Notes: generated by a model not told the origin, from the letters alone. Shown: positions 1-10,271, counted from the stretch's first letter. The stretch: 35,354 bases of DNA from Guillardia theta CCMP2712 (GCF_000315625.1 NW_005434577.1:36267-71620); one strand, 5' to 3'. Made by a program: numbers and translations.

Positions 1-2
1 CT

Positions 3-98
3 ACCAACGTTGCAAGGATGTGGATCATTCCAAGGGTCGCAGAATCTAGCCAGATGTACATACAAAAGCAGATTGAAGAGTTTATCAGGAGAGTATGA
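3..98 (+). CDS. C-terminal fragment of an unidentified upstream gene
   Basis: An open frame enters from the left edge and stops at TGA 96-98, giving about 31 residues that include MWIIPR and end QIEEFIRRV. The composition is ordinary and not low-complexity, which suggests a real 3' exon. The pattern (W, two hydrophobics, Pro, small residues, then an amphipathic helix) weakly resembles the C-terminus of the DNA glycosylase encoded next door (VWILPSPSG, then a helix), so a tandem paralogue is possible but not shown. GTATGA at the stop could also be a splice donor, in which case this is an internal exon. Confidence 0.4.
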   Translation, partial: TNVARMWIIPRVAESSQMYIQKQIEEFIRRV

Positions 99-629
99 GC
101 CGTGCTGCGCAGAGCTCGCATACAGATGAACCTCCAGGAGCGAATGTCCCTTCAGGACAGGTAATCGGCCTCACAGACTCGAAGTTCCAGACTGATCCTG
201 GTGGACAAGGAAGGCAGTCAGATGAGTTACAGGTGGAAAAGGTTCCGTTTGCGCATCGAGATCATTCTACTGCCCCATAGTCGAAGAAACTGCCTTCGCC
301 ACAGATTTTTGGAGTGACAACGCAGTCCAAGGGGCAGTGAGAACCTGATGGGCACACGGCCCCCCACCCCCTTCCTCCTCCTCCTCCTCATCTTCCTCGC
401 CCTCATCCTCATCCTCACCCTCCTCCTCCTCCTCCTCCTCCTCCTCCTCCTCCTCCCGGCCTGCTGCTACTCCTCTCTACCACCTCCCGTCCTTCTCATG
501 TCCATCTCACTCACTCCTCCTCACCTCATCCTACTCGCCTATCCGACGGCGATTCTTCCTCTCCCTTCCTTCCCTCTCCCTCCTCCTCGTCTCGCCTTCA
601 TCTTCCCATCTCATCCCCTGCTCCTGCAG
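99..629. other. Region upstream of the DNA glycosylase: unresolved 5' exon and CTC-rich tract
   Basis: Positions 99-345 hold mixed sequence with a 61-codon frame starting at 95. From 360 to 620 the strand is almost pure pyrimidine, with a (CTC)n tract at 372-455, and ends in a good polypyrimidine/CAG acceptor at 629. A first exon of the glycosylase, with its GINPG-like catalytic motif, is expected here. I searched the forward frames by eye and could not place it. Confidence 0.4.
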
Positions 630-779
630 GTGGGAAGTTGGAGTAGCGTATGGGAATCCGTCGAATCGTTTCTGGACCCTACTAAGAAAGAGGTAGGAAA
701 CGCCTCAACCTCTTTCCAGAACCCTTCAGTTTTCTCCTTCTCCCTCATCTCCCTCTTCTCCTCCTTCTCATCCTGCTCT

Positions 780-844
<65 letters not shown>

Positions 845-865
845 TTGCTCCTGCTCTTGGTCCTT

Positions 866-897
<32 letters not shown>

Positions 898-1073
898 CTG
901 ACCTCCCCTCTGACCTTCCCTTTCTATCATCATCCACCTTCTTTCTCTTCCTCTCCGGCGTCTCATCTTATCGATGTCAGTGAGATCTTACCTTCCAAAT
1001 GGCGAGAGGACGACCAACTCTGGCGGATCAACAACATGATGCCACACGAGCTTGGTGAATCGCCCGCTGCTGC

Positions 1074-1105
<32 letters not shown>

Positions 1106-2284
1106 TTCCTCTTCCTCTTCCTCTTCCTCTTCCTCTTCCTCTCCCTCTTCCTCTTCTTCCTCCTCCTTTTGTTCTTCCTGCTGCCTCTTGAGATGTTTTG
1201 ATGGTCATATATCCTTCTCCAATCTCATCTCTTCCTGATCTTATTGTTTCTTCACAGGGATTGGAATTTCAGACATCGGTTGCTTTCCTGGTAACCTGCT
1301 AAAATGCTGCTGTTCCTCCTCCTCCTCCTCCTCTTCTTCCTCCTCCTCCTCCTCCTCCTCCTCCTCCTCCTCCTCCTCCTCCTCCTCCTCCTCCTCCTCC
1401 TCCTCCTCCTCCTCCTCCTCCTCTTCTCCTGAATGCCTGCGACAGGAAGCGATGCTGCCGAATTTGGGCACGACGTTATGCTGCAGTGGAGGGAGGTGCG
1501 ATGCTTGTGATGATGATGATGACGATGATAATGACGATGATGATGACGATGATGATGACGATGACGACGGTAACGACTACGATAATGATAAGAGTAATGA
1601 TTACAATGATTATAACGAGAGGGTGAGGAGGAGGAAGAGGGATTGAACGTGTGTTTAAGGACTTCTACAAGAGGGCGAGAGCACATCTCCACCGATGTTG
1701 CAGTGTGCTCAAGAATGGCGAGGAAAACAAGAAGAGGAAGAAGAACAATGAAAGAGTCAAGGAGGAGGAGGAGGAGGAGCATCGGCAGGAGGAATTCTCC
1801 GCAGATGAATTGGATCGCATGGCCCCAAGGATTGTCGCCTTCACTGGCAAGCGTCACTACTCGATGCTCTTTCAACCTCAGCTGAAGAAAGTCGATAGCT
1901 ATGGCAAGCAGGTGACAAAACAGCCTCGTCGTCGCCTCTTCCTTTCTATCCCCTTCTCCTCTCGCCCCTCCTCCTCGTTTTTCCTTCCCTCCTCGCTATC
2001 TCTTTACCTTCCTCCTCCCCTTACTCTCTTCCCTCCTTCCCTATGCTCTACCTTCTCTCTCTCCCCCTCCCCCTCTTTGTTTCTTCTCCCCCCATTCCTG
2101 ACGGTCTCACGACAGGATCTTCTCCCCCCTCGTTGGCCCTTCCCTGCCTCTACTGAGGTATGAAGCTGCTGCTCCCTCCTTCTCTCATGCCCTGCAGGTT
2201 TGGATCCTCCCGTCTCCTTCCGGCCGCGCTGCCATGAGCTCTGCTGACCGCGAGGTGAAATGGATGATGATAATGAAAAGATGA
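630..2284 (+). CDS. TDG/MUG-type G/T(U)-mismatch DNA glycosylase, 5' end unresolved
   Basis: Base-excision repair enzyme of the uracil-DNA glycosylase superfamily, TDG/MUG branch, which removes U or T opposite G. Six exons fit in phase: 630-692, 981-1054, 1258-1290, 1446-1495, 1660-1911, 2198-2284 (TGA), giving about 185 visible residues. Exon 1 encodes YGNPSNRFWTLLRK, matching the conserved G-NP-NRFW-LL block of MUG. Next come LWRINNMMPHEL and GIGISDIGCFPG, the equivalent of the GI-TDL segment. Exon 5 has PRIVAFTGKRHY, the usual ivaF-GK strand. The last exon has VWILPSPSGRAA, the MUG signature W-LP-PSG that inserts into the DNA helix, then a terminal helix. Odd points: exon 5 carries a Lys/Glu-rich insert (NKKRKKNNERVKEEEEEEH), and introns 1-5 are full of microsatellites. 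The exon carrying the catalytic GINPG motif was not located, so activity cannot be judged. Confidence 0.77.
776..897. repeat. (CTCCTG)n hexanucleotide microsatellite in a glycosylase intron
   Basis: About twenty near-perfect CTCCTG units with a few CTCTTG variants lie within intron 693-980. They produce spurious Ser-Cys, Gln-Glu and Ser-Arg reading frames on both strands. Confidence 0.85.
1072..1172. repeat. (CTCGTC)n/(CTCTTC)n microsatellite in a glycosylase intron
   Basis: Six-base repeats drift from CTCGTC to CTTCCT inside intron 1055-1257. The Gly-Arg-rich minus-strand frame here is an artefact of the repeat. Confidence 0.8.
1315..1424. repeat. (CCT)n trinucleotide microsatellite in a glycosylase intron
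   Basis: Some 35 CCT/CTT triplets lie inside intron 1291-1445. They account for the long poly-Glu and poly-Arg frames on the minus strand. Confidence 0.9.
1506..1620. repeat. (GAT/GAC)n trinucleotide tract in a glycosylase intron
   Basis: Imperfect GATGAC triplets fill intron 1496-1659 and generate a spurious poly-Asp frame. The flanking splice sites keep frame (WRE joined to DFYKRAR). Confidence 0.8.
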
Positions 2285-2708
2285 TGGAGATGGAGATGGA
2301 GAAGGGGATGGACAAGGAGACGGAGACGGAGATGGAGATGGAGATGGAGATGGACAGGATGAAGTGAAAATGTAGATGTAACTTTGGACAGAAGTTGGAA
2401 GTGGTGATGATTATGTTATGATGACCGTAACACTCAGCGGATTGTCATCGTATGACCATAAATGAGGCGGTTTCACATGTGAATTTACAGGCACCTTATC
2501 TCGAACTGAGTCAGAGGCTACTGGAGTTGAAGTCTGAATGAAGTGAAGAGACAGGCATCAATCAATTTTCTTGTGGTACTCAAGACATCTTCTATTCGGT
2601 CTGGTTAAATCGTACCATCCCATCCTTTCCTCCTCTCCTCTCCTCTCCCCTCCCCTCCCCTCCCCTCCCCTCCCCTCTCCTCTCCTCTCCTCTCTCCCCT
2701 CCACTCTT
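2285..2708. other. Intergenic region between convergent genes
   Basis: The glycosylase and nucleotidase genes end tail to tail here. A (GGAGAT)n purine tract occupies 2285-2355 and a (CTCCC)n-type tract 2622-2705. No gene or recognisable poly(A) signal was picked out. Confidence 0.6.
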
Positions 2709-5700
2709 TCATGTCATTGCTGCAATCGCCTTGTCAAACTCATCCTACACCATCGTTGTCAGCACGCAACCATAGAAGAGCAATCATCACCCGCGAGATA
2801 AACCCGTCTGAATTGACGTCGATCTTGTTCATCAGATTTGTGACTTCCTTGGAAGAGACTGTTCGCTGATAGCAGAGACAAGTGAGTTGAAGAAAGAAAG
2901 GCAGGAGGGTGGATATGAAGGCAAAAGAGGCTCGAAGTGGGAGGATGGGGGCAAGACGAAGAGGGGAGGCGAGGGGAGGCGAGGGGAGGCGAGGAGAGGC
3001 GAGGAGGGGGGTGGAAAGGGAGGAGAGGGGAGGGGAGGAGGATGAGAGGGAGAGCAGAGAAGGTGGAGGATGAGGAGGTAGAGGATTCATAACCTTCAAC
3101 CGCATCTGCATCGCCGTCTTCACTTCCTCAGGGCTCAGTTGACCGTCGGCATCGAGATCCAGGTCCTGCTTGCCATTCTCATACCCCATCCCAATTATTG
3201 CCCGTTTTCGTGAAACCCGGTAACGTTCATACCAATCTCAATCCACAACCATTCCGATAATACCCCATCTTCATCACACCCATTCCGTTCATAGCCCATC
3301 ACATCAGAGTAAGAATCGTTACACAGTCACCCACGTGAAACGCTCCCAGCTGGCTCAGAATGATCTTAGCGCAGCAGTCGATGATGATGTCTTTAGCAGG
3401 TCGCCCAGCCTGTTCCTCTCACGTCACCCGCGAACAGCATTAGCCAGCTCACCTCGTCGAAGACAAAGTCAAGCTTTGGGTTCGCATTGCACCAGTCCAT
3501 CAGTGGCTGGTTCTTGTTCATTCCCTGGAGGGACAGAACTAGTATGCCGATGTCTGCGGGGAATTGAGCAGATGCAGAACTCTTGGTACACCTTACTGTA
3601 TTCCTTATTGAGATCCAACGGAGCAGAATTGACATGGGTAATACTCCTTGTCTCCTCATCCCATGTGAATCCCTGACGGAACAACAATGTCATTCGAAAT
3701 GAGAGAAGGAAGAAGCGATGAAAGCGCAACAATGTCATTCGAAATGTCAGAAGGAAGAAGGGATGACTGAAGGCAGGAGGATTGGTAACTGTACATCAAG
3801 GAGCACGGAGCAAATGGATGATGCAGTGATGGCCAAGGAGGAGGAGGAGGACGAGGAGGTGGAAAAAAGGGAGGGCGGAAAAACAGGAGGAAACAGAAGA
3901 GGAGATGGTCAAAATTGGTGGATGAAAATCAGCAGTAGCAGGAGGAGCTAAATCAGTATCTCTCACATCATCAAGCTGCATAAATCCTCCCCAGTCTTCT
4001 GGAACTTCGAAGTACGCTCGTTTGCGTGAGAATTGAATTGCGTCTGCTAGGATTTGACCTGAGAAGTTTGATCAGGGAGGAGTCAACGATCCCTGCCGAT
4101 ATCACCAGGGATGCTGACGACAACTATCTCGCTAGAGAAGGGGACTTCTTTCTTCAGATCTCCTGCAAACTCAGACGGTTACGATGGGGTTTGAGGTGGT
4201 GAAGGAGCAAGTGAGCTATACCCCAGGTAAAAACGCTGTACCCCTCAGGATATTCAAAGTTCCTCCGTATCGCACCTGGACAAGCGTGTAAGGGTTGAGG
4301 GGAGCGGGTCATTCAAAGTTTCTGACCCGCGTCCATCATTACGCCTTCACAGGCCTCCTTGTTCCCGGCTGTCTGCCTGAGCCTGTCCCAACAGCCTAGT
4401 GAGTCGTAAACAAGCGAGCAAAGATCCGTCATCACCCGTCGCGGACCAGTGACGTCAACAGAGTTCCGACAGTGGTTTGCGATCTTCTGATCTGAGTGGA
4501 TTTGAGGGAGATGCCCTGGTAGGGGTCAGACAAGACGTGGTGGTTCCAACTCAGGACAGTCGATACCGGATCGATCTCGCACAAGTAAGCCGACTCAATC
4601 TCCTCTAGCGGTCTATTGTGCTCGTGCATGATCTACAGAACAGACACCCCACGTCAGCGGGACCTTGTGACCTCGCTCACTTCCCCTCACCTTCACCAAC
4701 TCTTGATTGGCATGATATTCCGTGCACTTCACCAGGTCCACTTTGATCTTCGGGCTCTCTCCCGGCGTCTCCCCGCTCTCCCACAAGATGTCCACGATCG
4801 CCGCATTCTCCGCGTCCATCCCCGTCTTCACGATCGTACACCCCTCGATCGTCTCGATGTACGGATCGTGGTCGTGCGCTGCTATCAGCAGCGGGAAGCC
4901 CATCTTCAGCCTCGCCATCTCCCGGTCCTCTGCCATCACCTGGTGCGTCATCGGGATCACCACGTCGCACCCCTCCTCCTCCAGCAGCTTCTTCCGCAGC
5001 CTCGCCGCCGTCTCGTACACCGGCTCTGCCGTCTCCATCGCTCCCCCGAAAGCCCCCTTCTGGTACAGGTTCTTGTCGATGGTCAGTAGCCCGATGATCC
5101 CAACCCGTCGCGTCTGCCCGCCCGCCTTGACCTCGATGACGTCATACTCCGGCAGTGAGGGCTGGAAGTCTCGCATGTTGCTGTTGATCCACTTCCCCTT
5201 GTACTCCTGGATCCGCTCCCGCAGGTCGCTCACAGGGATGTCCGTCTCGTGGTTGCCGAAGCACACGTACTGTACGCCGCATCCGCCGACGCGGTTGAGC
5301 ATGTCCATCATGCCCTTGCCCTTGTCGAGGCTGGAGAGGAGGCTTGGGGCGAGGAAGTCGCCGGGGAGCATGACGATGGTGTTGGGGATCTGGTGTTCAC
5401 GAATGACTGAGTCAAAGTGAGGCAGGTTCTTGAGCTCGTACACGTCGTTGATGCAAATGATTCTGAGGGAGCAAGAATCCGAATGGAGTTTGAAGCTGTT
5501 CATCTGTTTGAAGAATCTCACAAAGTTGGAGAACTCGTTTGAGTCGATCATCCCATCGCTGTTCTCGTCTACAACTTTCATCACGTTGTCTACAACGATC
5601 TCAGGAAGGTTCTCATTGCCCAGCACTTGCGCCAACTTCCTTCTCACCTCTTTACGATCGATGAAACCTGATTTGTCTGCATCCAATGAGTCCCAGTCCG

Positions 5701-7828
5701 CAAGCTGCTCCCATATCATCGTAGAGCACATCTTCACCACTAGCTCCTTAGCTGGACGGAGCTGCTCTTTGTGAGGTATCTTATCAGCGTTGGCGTTAGC
5801 CCAGTCGATGATAGGCTGGTTTCGATTCATTCCTTTGATCGACAGTTCCAGCAAACCGACATGGTAAACTTTGTCGGCTGAGAACGGTTCTCCATTCACC
5901 TTCTGGAGTTGCTCGTTGTTGTCGTCCCATTCCATCCCATCGTCGATCTGCAAGTAACCTCCCCAATCCTGCGGCGGGTCATACTTGCTCCTGGCTCGAG
6001 AAGCCTTGATGATTTCCTGGAGGATACTTCCCTGGATAGGAACCACAAATATCTCCGAGTCAAACGGAACCTCTTTCTTGAGATCGCCGTAAGTAAAATG
6101 CTCTGCAGACCCATACTCGTAGTTGCGACGAATGCATCCGGCATCCAATGCAACTGCATCACAACCCAGAGCGTCCCTGCACAACGAAGTGATCAGAGTA
6201 CCGACTGTCGTCTGAGATCTCCGGATTCCAGTGGAGGCGAATGGTTTCAGGTTTTCAGGAATGATGCACAAGAACGCATTCTCAAGCTCCTCCACGACCC
6301 GATTGTGATGCCTGGCCACTTCAACAAGCTCCTCATTAGAAATGTAGTCGTCGCATCTGACAAGGTCCACTTTGATCTTCGGGCTCTCTCCCGGCGTCTC
6401 CCCGCTCTCCCACAAGATGTCCACGATCGCCGCATTCTCCGCGTCCATCCCCGTCTTCACGATCGTACACCCCTCGATCGTCTCGATGTAAGGATCGTGG
6501 TCGTGCGCTGCTATCAGCAGCGGGAAGCCCATCTTCAGCCTCGCCATCTCCCGGTCCTCTGCCATCACCTGGTGCGTCATCGGGATCACCACGTCGCACC
6601 CCTCCTCCTCCAGCAGCTTCTTCCGCAGCCTCGCCGCCGTCTCGTACACCGGCTCTGCCGTCTCCATCGCTCCCCCGAAAGCCCCCTTCTGGTACAGGTT
6701 CTTGTCGATGGTCAGTAGCCCGATGATCCCAACCCGTCGCGTCTGCCCGCCCGCCTTGACCTCGATGACGTCATACTCCGGCAGTGAGGGCTGGAAGTCT
6801 CGCATGTTGCTGTTGATCCACTTCCCCTTGTACTCCTGGATCCGCTCCCGCAGGTCGCTCACAGGGATGTCCGTCTCGTGGTTGCCGAAGCACACGTACT
6901 GTACGCCGCATCCGCCGACGCGGTTGAGCATGTCCATCATGCCCTTGCCCTTGTCGAGGCTGGAGAGGAGGCTTGGGGCGAGGAAGTCGCCGGGGAGCAT
7001 GACGATGGTGTTGGGGATGTAATGATGTCTTATCACCGAGTCGAACTGTGGCAGGTTCTTGAGCTCGTACACATCATTGACAAAGATGATTCGAAGCCAG
7101 CAACCAGAAAGGGGTGCCTCATCGCACACAGAAACGATATTCTTCTTGTAGCTGATTCCTTGGGCGGCCCTCTCCATGGAGTAGGAATGAATGTCCTGCC
7201 TCGAAGTGGTAGAAACGTTGGTCTCTTTTGACAACCGCCTCCTTGAAGATTTCGCAAACTCAACTTTCGTTTCCAGTCGATCGATAAGAGACTTCATCGC
7301 CTCGATGTCCTGCTTCAGTTTGTCGTTCTCGAGAAGAATCTCTGCCTTGTCCGTATCTTCAATGTCATCGTTCGCACTGTTAAGCTCCGCAAGGAGAGAC
7401 AAGAAATCCGTTGGATGCACATCCTCCTGCGGTTTCGGGAGGTTTGCTTGGACGCCCATCGATTCATTCACGGCCTCCTCCAGTTTGGAATTCGCTTCCA
7501 TTTTCCAATGATTCAAAGCAAATGGCGATACATTCTTCCCTGCCTCTCTGCGACTGAAGTGCCTTGTGACTTTTCCTTTCGCCCCAGAGCTCTCGATGTA
7601 CAACTTAAGGTAGCACATCTCCTTGGATCGCTCCATCTCCTCGCCAACGGCTTCTTTCTGATCGCTCACGACCCCCATCATCTCAGCTAAACGGTCACGC
7701 AAGAATTTCTTCGGGTCTTTGGGCCGGTGGAAGGCTAAGTCCTGAGTAAGGTCATAGAACAAGTCCTTCAGCCCGTGCTGATCAAAATACGTTTCCATGT
7801 CTGTCCGGAAAGTTTTGGGTGACGACAT
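2709..7828 (-). CDS. Double-module 5'-nucleotidase/metallophosphatase with EF-hands
   Basis: Calcium-regulated phosphoesterase candidate, about 1,323 residues in 13 exons: 7828-4691, 4632-4567, 4515-4436, 4376-4327, 4275-4222, 4162-4106, 4058-3967, 3672-3597, 3553-3453, 3409-3335, 3165-3094, 2865-2791, 2744-2709. All junctions keep frame. Residues ~9-51 look like an RIIa/Dpy-30-type dimerisation-docking helix pair (YFDQHGLKDLFYDLTQDLAF); ~146-196 form a coiled coil. Metallophosphatase 1 (~245-474) has VNDVYE, PGDFLAPS, FGNHETD, THQ and AHDHD, the CG11883-like branch where Tyr replaces the usual His of NDxH. The 5'-nucleotidase C-domain (~499-684) follows, with RRSQTTVGTLITSL. EF loops start at ~716 and ~754. 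Metallophosphatase 2 (~788-1018) is almost identical to the first. A diverged C-domain and EF pair (DLDADGQLSPEE, DVNSDGFISRDE) follow, in small exons. I chose MSSPK as the start; an in-frame ATG at 7936 would add a hydrophobic leader, so secretion is possible but unproven. Substrate unknown. Confidence 0.88.
2880..3065. repeat. GA-rich low-complexity tract in a nucleotidase intron
   Basis: The intron between the last EF-hand exons (2866-3093) is a purine-rich repeat (GGCGAGGGGA-type units). It explains the Pro/Ser-rich read-through on the coding strand. Confidence 0.7.
4734..5389 (-). repeat. Direct repeat copy 1: metallophosphatase 2 coding segment
   Basis: This 656-bp stretch is repeated at 6363-7018 at a constant offset of 1629. 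Reading the two side by side I saw only one difference, a silent Pro codon change near 4863/6492. It covers most of the metallophosphatase domain and ends abruptly on both sides, where the flanking coding sequence is clearly diverged. Confidence 0.92.
6363..7018 (-). repeat. Direct repeat copy 2: metallophosphatase 1 coding segment
   Basis: Partner of 4734-5389. Near identity down to third codon positions means very recent duplication, gene conversion, or an assembly effect. The EF-hand and C-domain parts of the two modules differ widely by comparison. Confidence 0.92.
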
Positions 7829-8056
7829 CTTGCCAACGCAAGCTCTTTCTCGGAAATGTGCCGATGATAACGACAAGCACACACACGTATCAAGACAAAG
7901 GAAAAGGCAAAAAGAGAAGAGTGGGCTGTTCACCAATTTTCAAGCCTGGGATCAGGGAACCCTGCTTGCCTGCAAGGCATAATTTCAGTTCCAACATGCA
8001 TCCACATGTAGCCTCTCCTCAGAACCATCACTCGGCATGCAAGCACAACAAGAATG
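7829..8056. other. Region upstream of the nucleotidase gene
   Basis: It holds the 5' flank of the minus-strand nucleotidase gene, including an in-frame extension up to an alternative ATG at 7936. No recognisable promoter element. Confidence 0.4.
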
Positions 8057-8204
8057 CATCCACATCCACATCCACATCCACATCCACATCCACATCCACA
8101 TCCACATCCACATCCACATCCACATCCACATCCACATCCACATCCACATCTACATCTACATCTACATCTACATCTACATCTACATCTACATCTACATCTA
8201 CATC
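8057..8204. repeat. (CATCCA)n to (CATCTA)n hexanucleotide array
   Basis: About 25 hexamers in perfect register. The first ~16 are CATCCA and the remaining ~9 are CATCTA, with one clean switch near 8150. It is readable in several frames (Ser-Thr, His-Ile, Asp-Val), none of which shows other gene features. Confidence 0.92.
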
Positions 8205-9344
8205 GGCTATGATTTTGGTGGATGCAGAAGATGATTTACAGAACAATCTACATATTCATGACGTAGATGATTATGTTTCTCCTCGTTACACTTGTGACGC
8301 ATGTGCATAAGGCGCAACTTCAGTTGGCGCCATGCCTTACCACCACTAGTCACTGCCCACCCCATCACCCCCTACCTGGTATTTTACCGTTTACTACCCC
8401 CATTTAGCCCACAGAGACTCCCAAAATATCGATACCACCGGTCCATGTCCGATTCCTCCACAAACTATTCACTGACCACAACCCCTCTTTCTGATATCTG
8501 AACCACCCCTACAAAATAACCCCTACCCCCTATTTAAAAGAGGAAGTACCCCTATACAGATAAGACCCTCATTGAGGATTTTGTCCCCTCATCCCCACCA
8601 CAATTGGTTCCCTCATCCCCTCACATAAAATGTTCCCTCATACCCCGACCACAGATTGCCTTCTAGAATGTAATAGTATCATTTGAAATTTTGTCACGAA
8701 TATCAATCTAGGATAGTTTGAAATTTAAAAATTTCCCTTGGTCCTAGTGGCCTATAAAATTTTCCTACTACCCTCATTCCTATCATATACAGCTTTGGTC
8801 CTAGAGTTTGTCCAATGGAGAGGATATGAAGTGGTACTAGAAAGGGTCATATCGATTGTCGTATCCTTGGTCATAGTCAGGGCATAGGTGTCGTAGCACC
8901 CCACGGCCCCCCCACCAACTATGGCGGTGAGAACGATGGCGGAAGGGATTAAGTGAAGATGCAATGAGCGGAAGTATCATGCCAGGATGAGATTCTTGAC
9001 AGAGAATCATGCTGTTTTGTTGTTTCTGCCTTCTTTGGTGCAATTTTCTGTATTTTTGGCCATGTTATGTTGAATGTGAGAAATATGATGAGTTATTTCG
9101 AACGGGGCACATGGCGCAAGGATTTCTACATGTTCGTAATTGTACTGTAGCATTCTGATATGCTTGATTGGTTTTTGTGATGAGTTCGAACAAGTTGAAA
9201 CATTGCAAACGAACCCCACATCGGCGAAAGCAATGTTGTTGCCGTTTACTTGTTTCTTCTGAAAGCACAATGCATCGATGGACTGTTGTTGAGTTTGTTT
9301 CGATTTCATGTGCAAACCGTATCAGCTCAAGACTGAAAACAAGA
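8205..9344. other. Intergenic region upstream of TatA
   Basis: About 1.1 kb without a convincing gene. At 8340-8660 the plus strand is C-rich and G-poor, with repeated CCCCTCATCCCC-like words. From 8660 on it is AT-rich. The promoter of the TatA gene should lie at the right end, but no element is identifiable. Confidence 0.6.
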
Positions 9345-10219
9345 ATGCAGAAGATTGTTGGAGCTCTCTTCCTGTGCATGCTCGCCACAGCGTGTGGTTT
9401 CCAGATGGGAACCATGTCAACCATGCGCGTGATGAAGGTACACTCCTGCATGGCGCGAACTTGGTCAGGGTGACAGGGAGCAGGCATCGTCGATCTCTTC
9501 TAGAGGAAGCATGTGGATCGGTGCTCCTGTGCTGCGCAGCCCGACCTCGAACGTGGCGAACCGGTGAGGATATACATGACAGAGATCTCTCGTCCTGCTC
9601 CTGATAGTGCGCGAGACCTGTGATCCTCTCGGCCGCGGCTGTTCCCCCATCCGTGTCTCTTGCTCATGTCACTCGATGTTGACCTGCTGCTCCTCAGGCG
9701 AAGCGCTCCCTTGTCCAACCTCAACATGGGTCTCTTCGGGCTCGGATGGGGAGAGCTTGCAGTGAGTAGACGTGTGGGGGGGGGCCGGGAGGGACAAGGA
9801 GGAAGCTGAGGGGAGATGGTCAGGTTATTGGCGTGATCGCTGCTCTCATCTTTGGACCGAAGAATCTTGCGGGACTTGGAAAGGATCTTGGAAAGATTGC
9901 AGGCAGTCTCAAGGCTGAGGTGAGGACGATGCAGCGGCAACGCGCTGGAGTGATGACGTGGCGCTTGCAGGCTCAGACCTTCTCCTCCGCCATGCAGGAG
10001 AGCCTTGAGGAGGCTGAGAAGGGGATGAAGGAGGCTGAGACCCAGGTAGGCTGTTCTCGTTGGAGCTGCAACTGGCTGCAACTGACCCGTTACTTGGCAG
10101 GTTACCAAGCCGGCGACTCCCAAGGCAAGCTGATGTCTATTCGGTGCCAAAGTTCTGATGGGATTGAGCAGGAGGCCCCCTCCAAGCCCACCAAGAAGAT
10201 TGACCTGACCGACGAATAG
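9345..10219 (+). CDS. tatA: Plastid TatA/Tha4, twin-arginine translocase subunit
   Basis: Pore-forming subunit of the delta-pH/Tat pathway that moves folded proteins across the thylakoid membrane. Seven exons: 9345-9437, 9484-9563, 9698-9761, 9824-9919, 9971-10045, 10101-10124, 10172-10219 (TAG); 159 residues. Residues 1-17 (MQKIVGALFLCMLATAC) form a signal peptide, followed by GFQ and a Ser/Thr/Arg-rich transit peptide to ~67. The mature part starts near MGLFGLGWGEL, has one transmembrane helix (VIGVIAALI), the hinge FGPKNLAGLGKDLGK, an amphipathic helix, and a charged tail ending KKIDLTDE. The Phe just after the signal peptide is the usual cryptophyte/red-complex-plastid marker. The GWGEL and FGPK motifs favour TatA/Tha4 over TatB/Hcf106. 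The last intron (10125-10171) starts with GC. An upstream in-frame ATG at 9270 would spoil the signal peptide. Tail to tail with the EF-hand gene. Confidence 0.92.
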
Positions 10220-10265
10220 ATTTCTTTCCCCCCTCTCTCCACATGACATGTTTCTAGCGCGAAGC

Positions 10266-10271
10266 AATAAA
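10266..10271 (+). promoter_or_regulatory. AATAAA poly(A) signal of tatA
   Basis: A perfect AATAAA lies 47 nt after the TatA stop codon, on the correct strand and at a plausible distance for the 3' end of the message. Confidence 0.6.

Noticed and set aside
611-1875. Long poly-Glu, Gln-Glu, Ser-Arg, Gly-Arg and poly-Arg frames on the minus strand
   Set aside because: They are translations of microsatellites inside introns of the plus-strand glycosylase gene, whose exons keep frame across them.
4613-7936. Nucleotidase as a single 1107-residue ORF ending at 4613
   Set aside because: The last 25 or so residues read into a GT-AG intron; the homologous sequence continues in the following exons down to 2709.
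7819-8310. Ser-Thr, His-Ile and Asp-Val repeat ORFs
   Set aside because: All derive from one hexanucleotide array; no signal peptide, domain or splice context supports any of them.
9345-10219. TatB/Hcf106 instead of TatA
   Set aside because: The short amphipathic region, the GWGEL motif with Glu before the membrane helix, and the small size fit TatA/Tha4 better.
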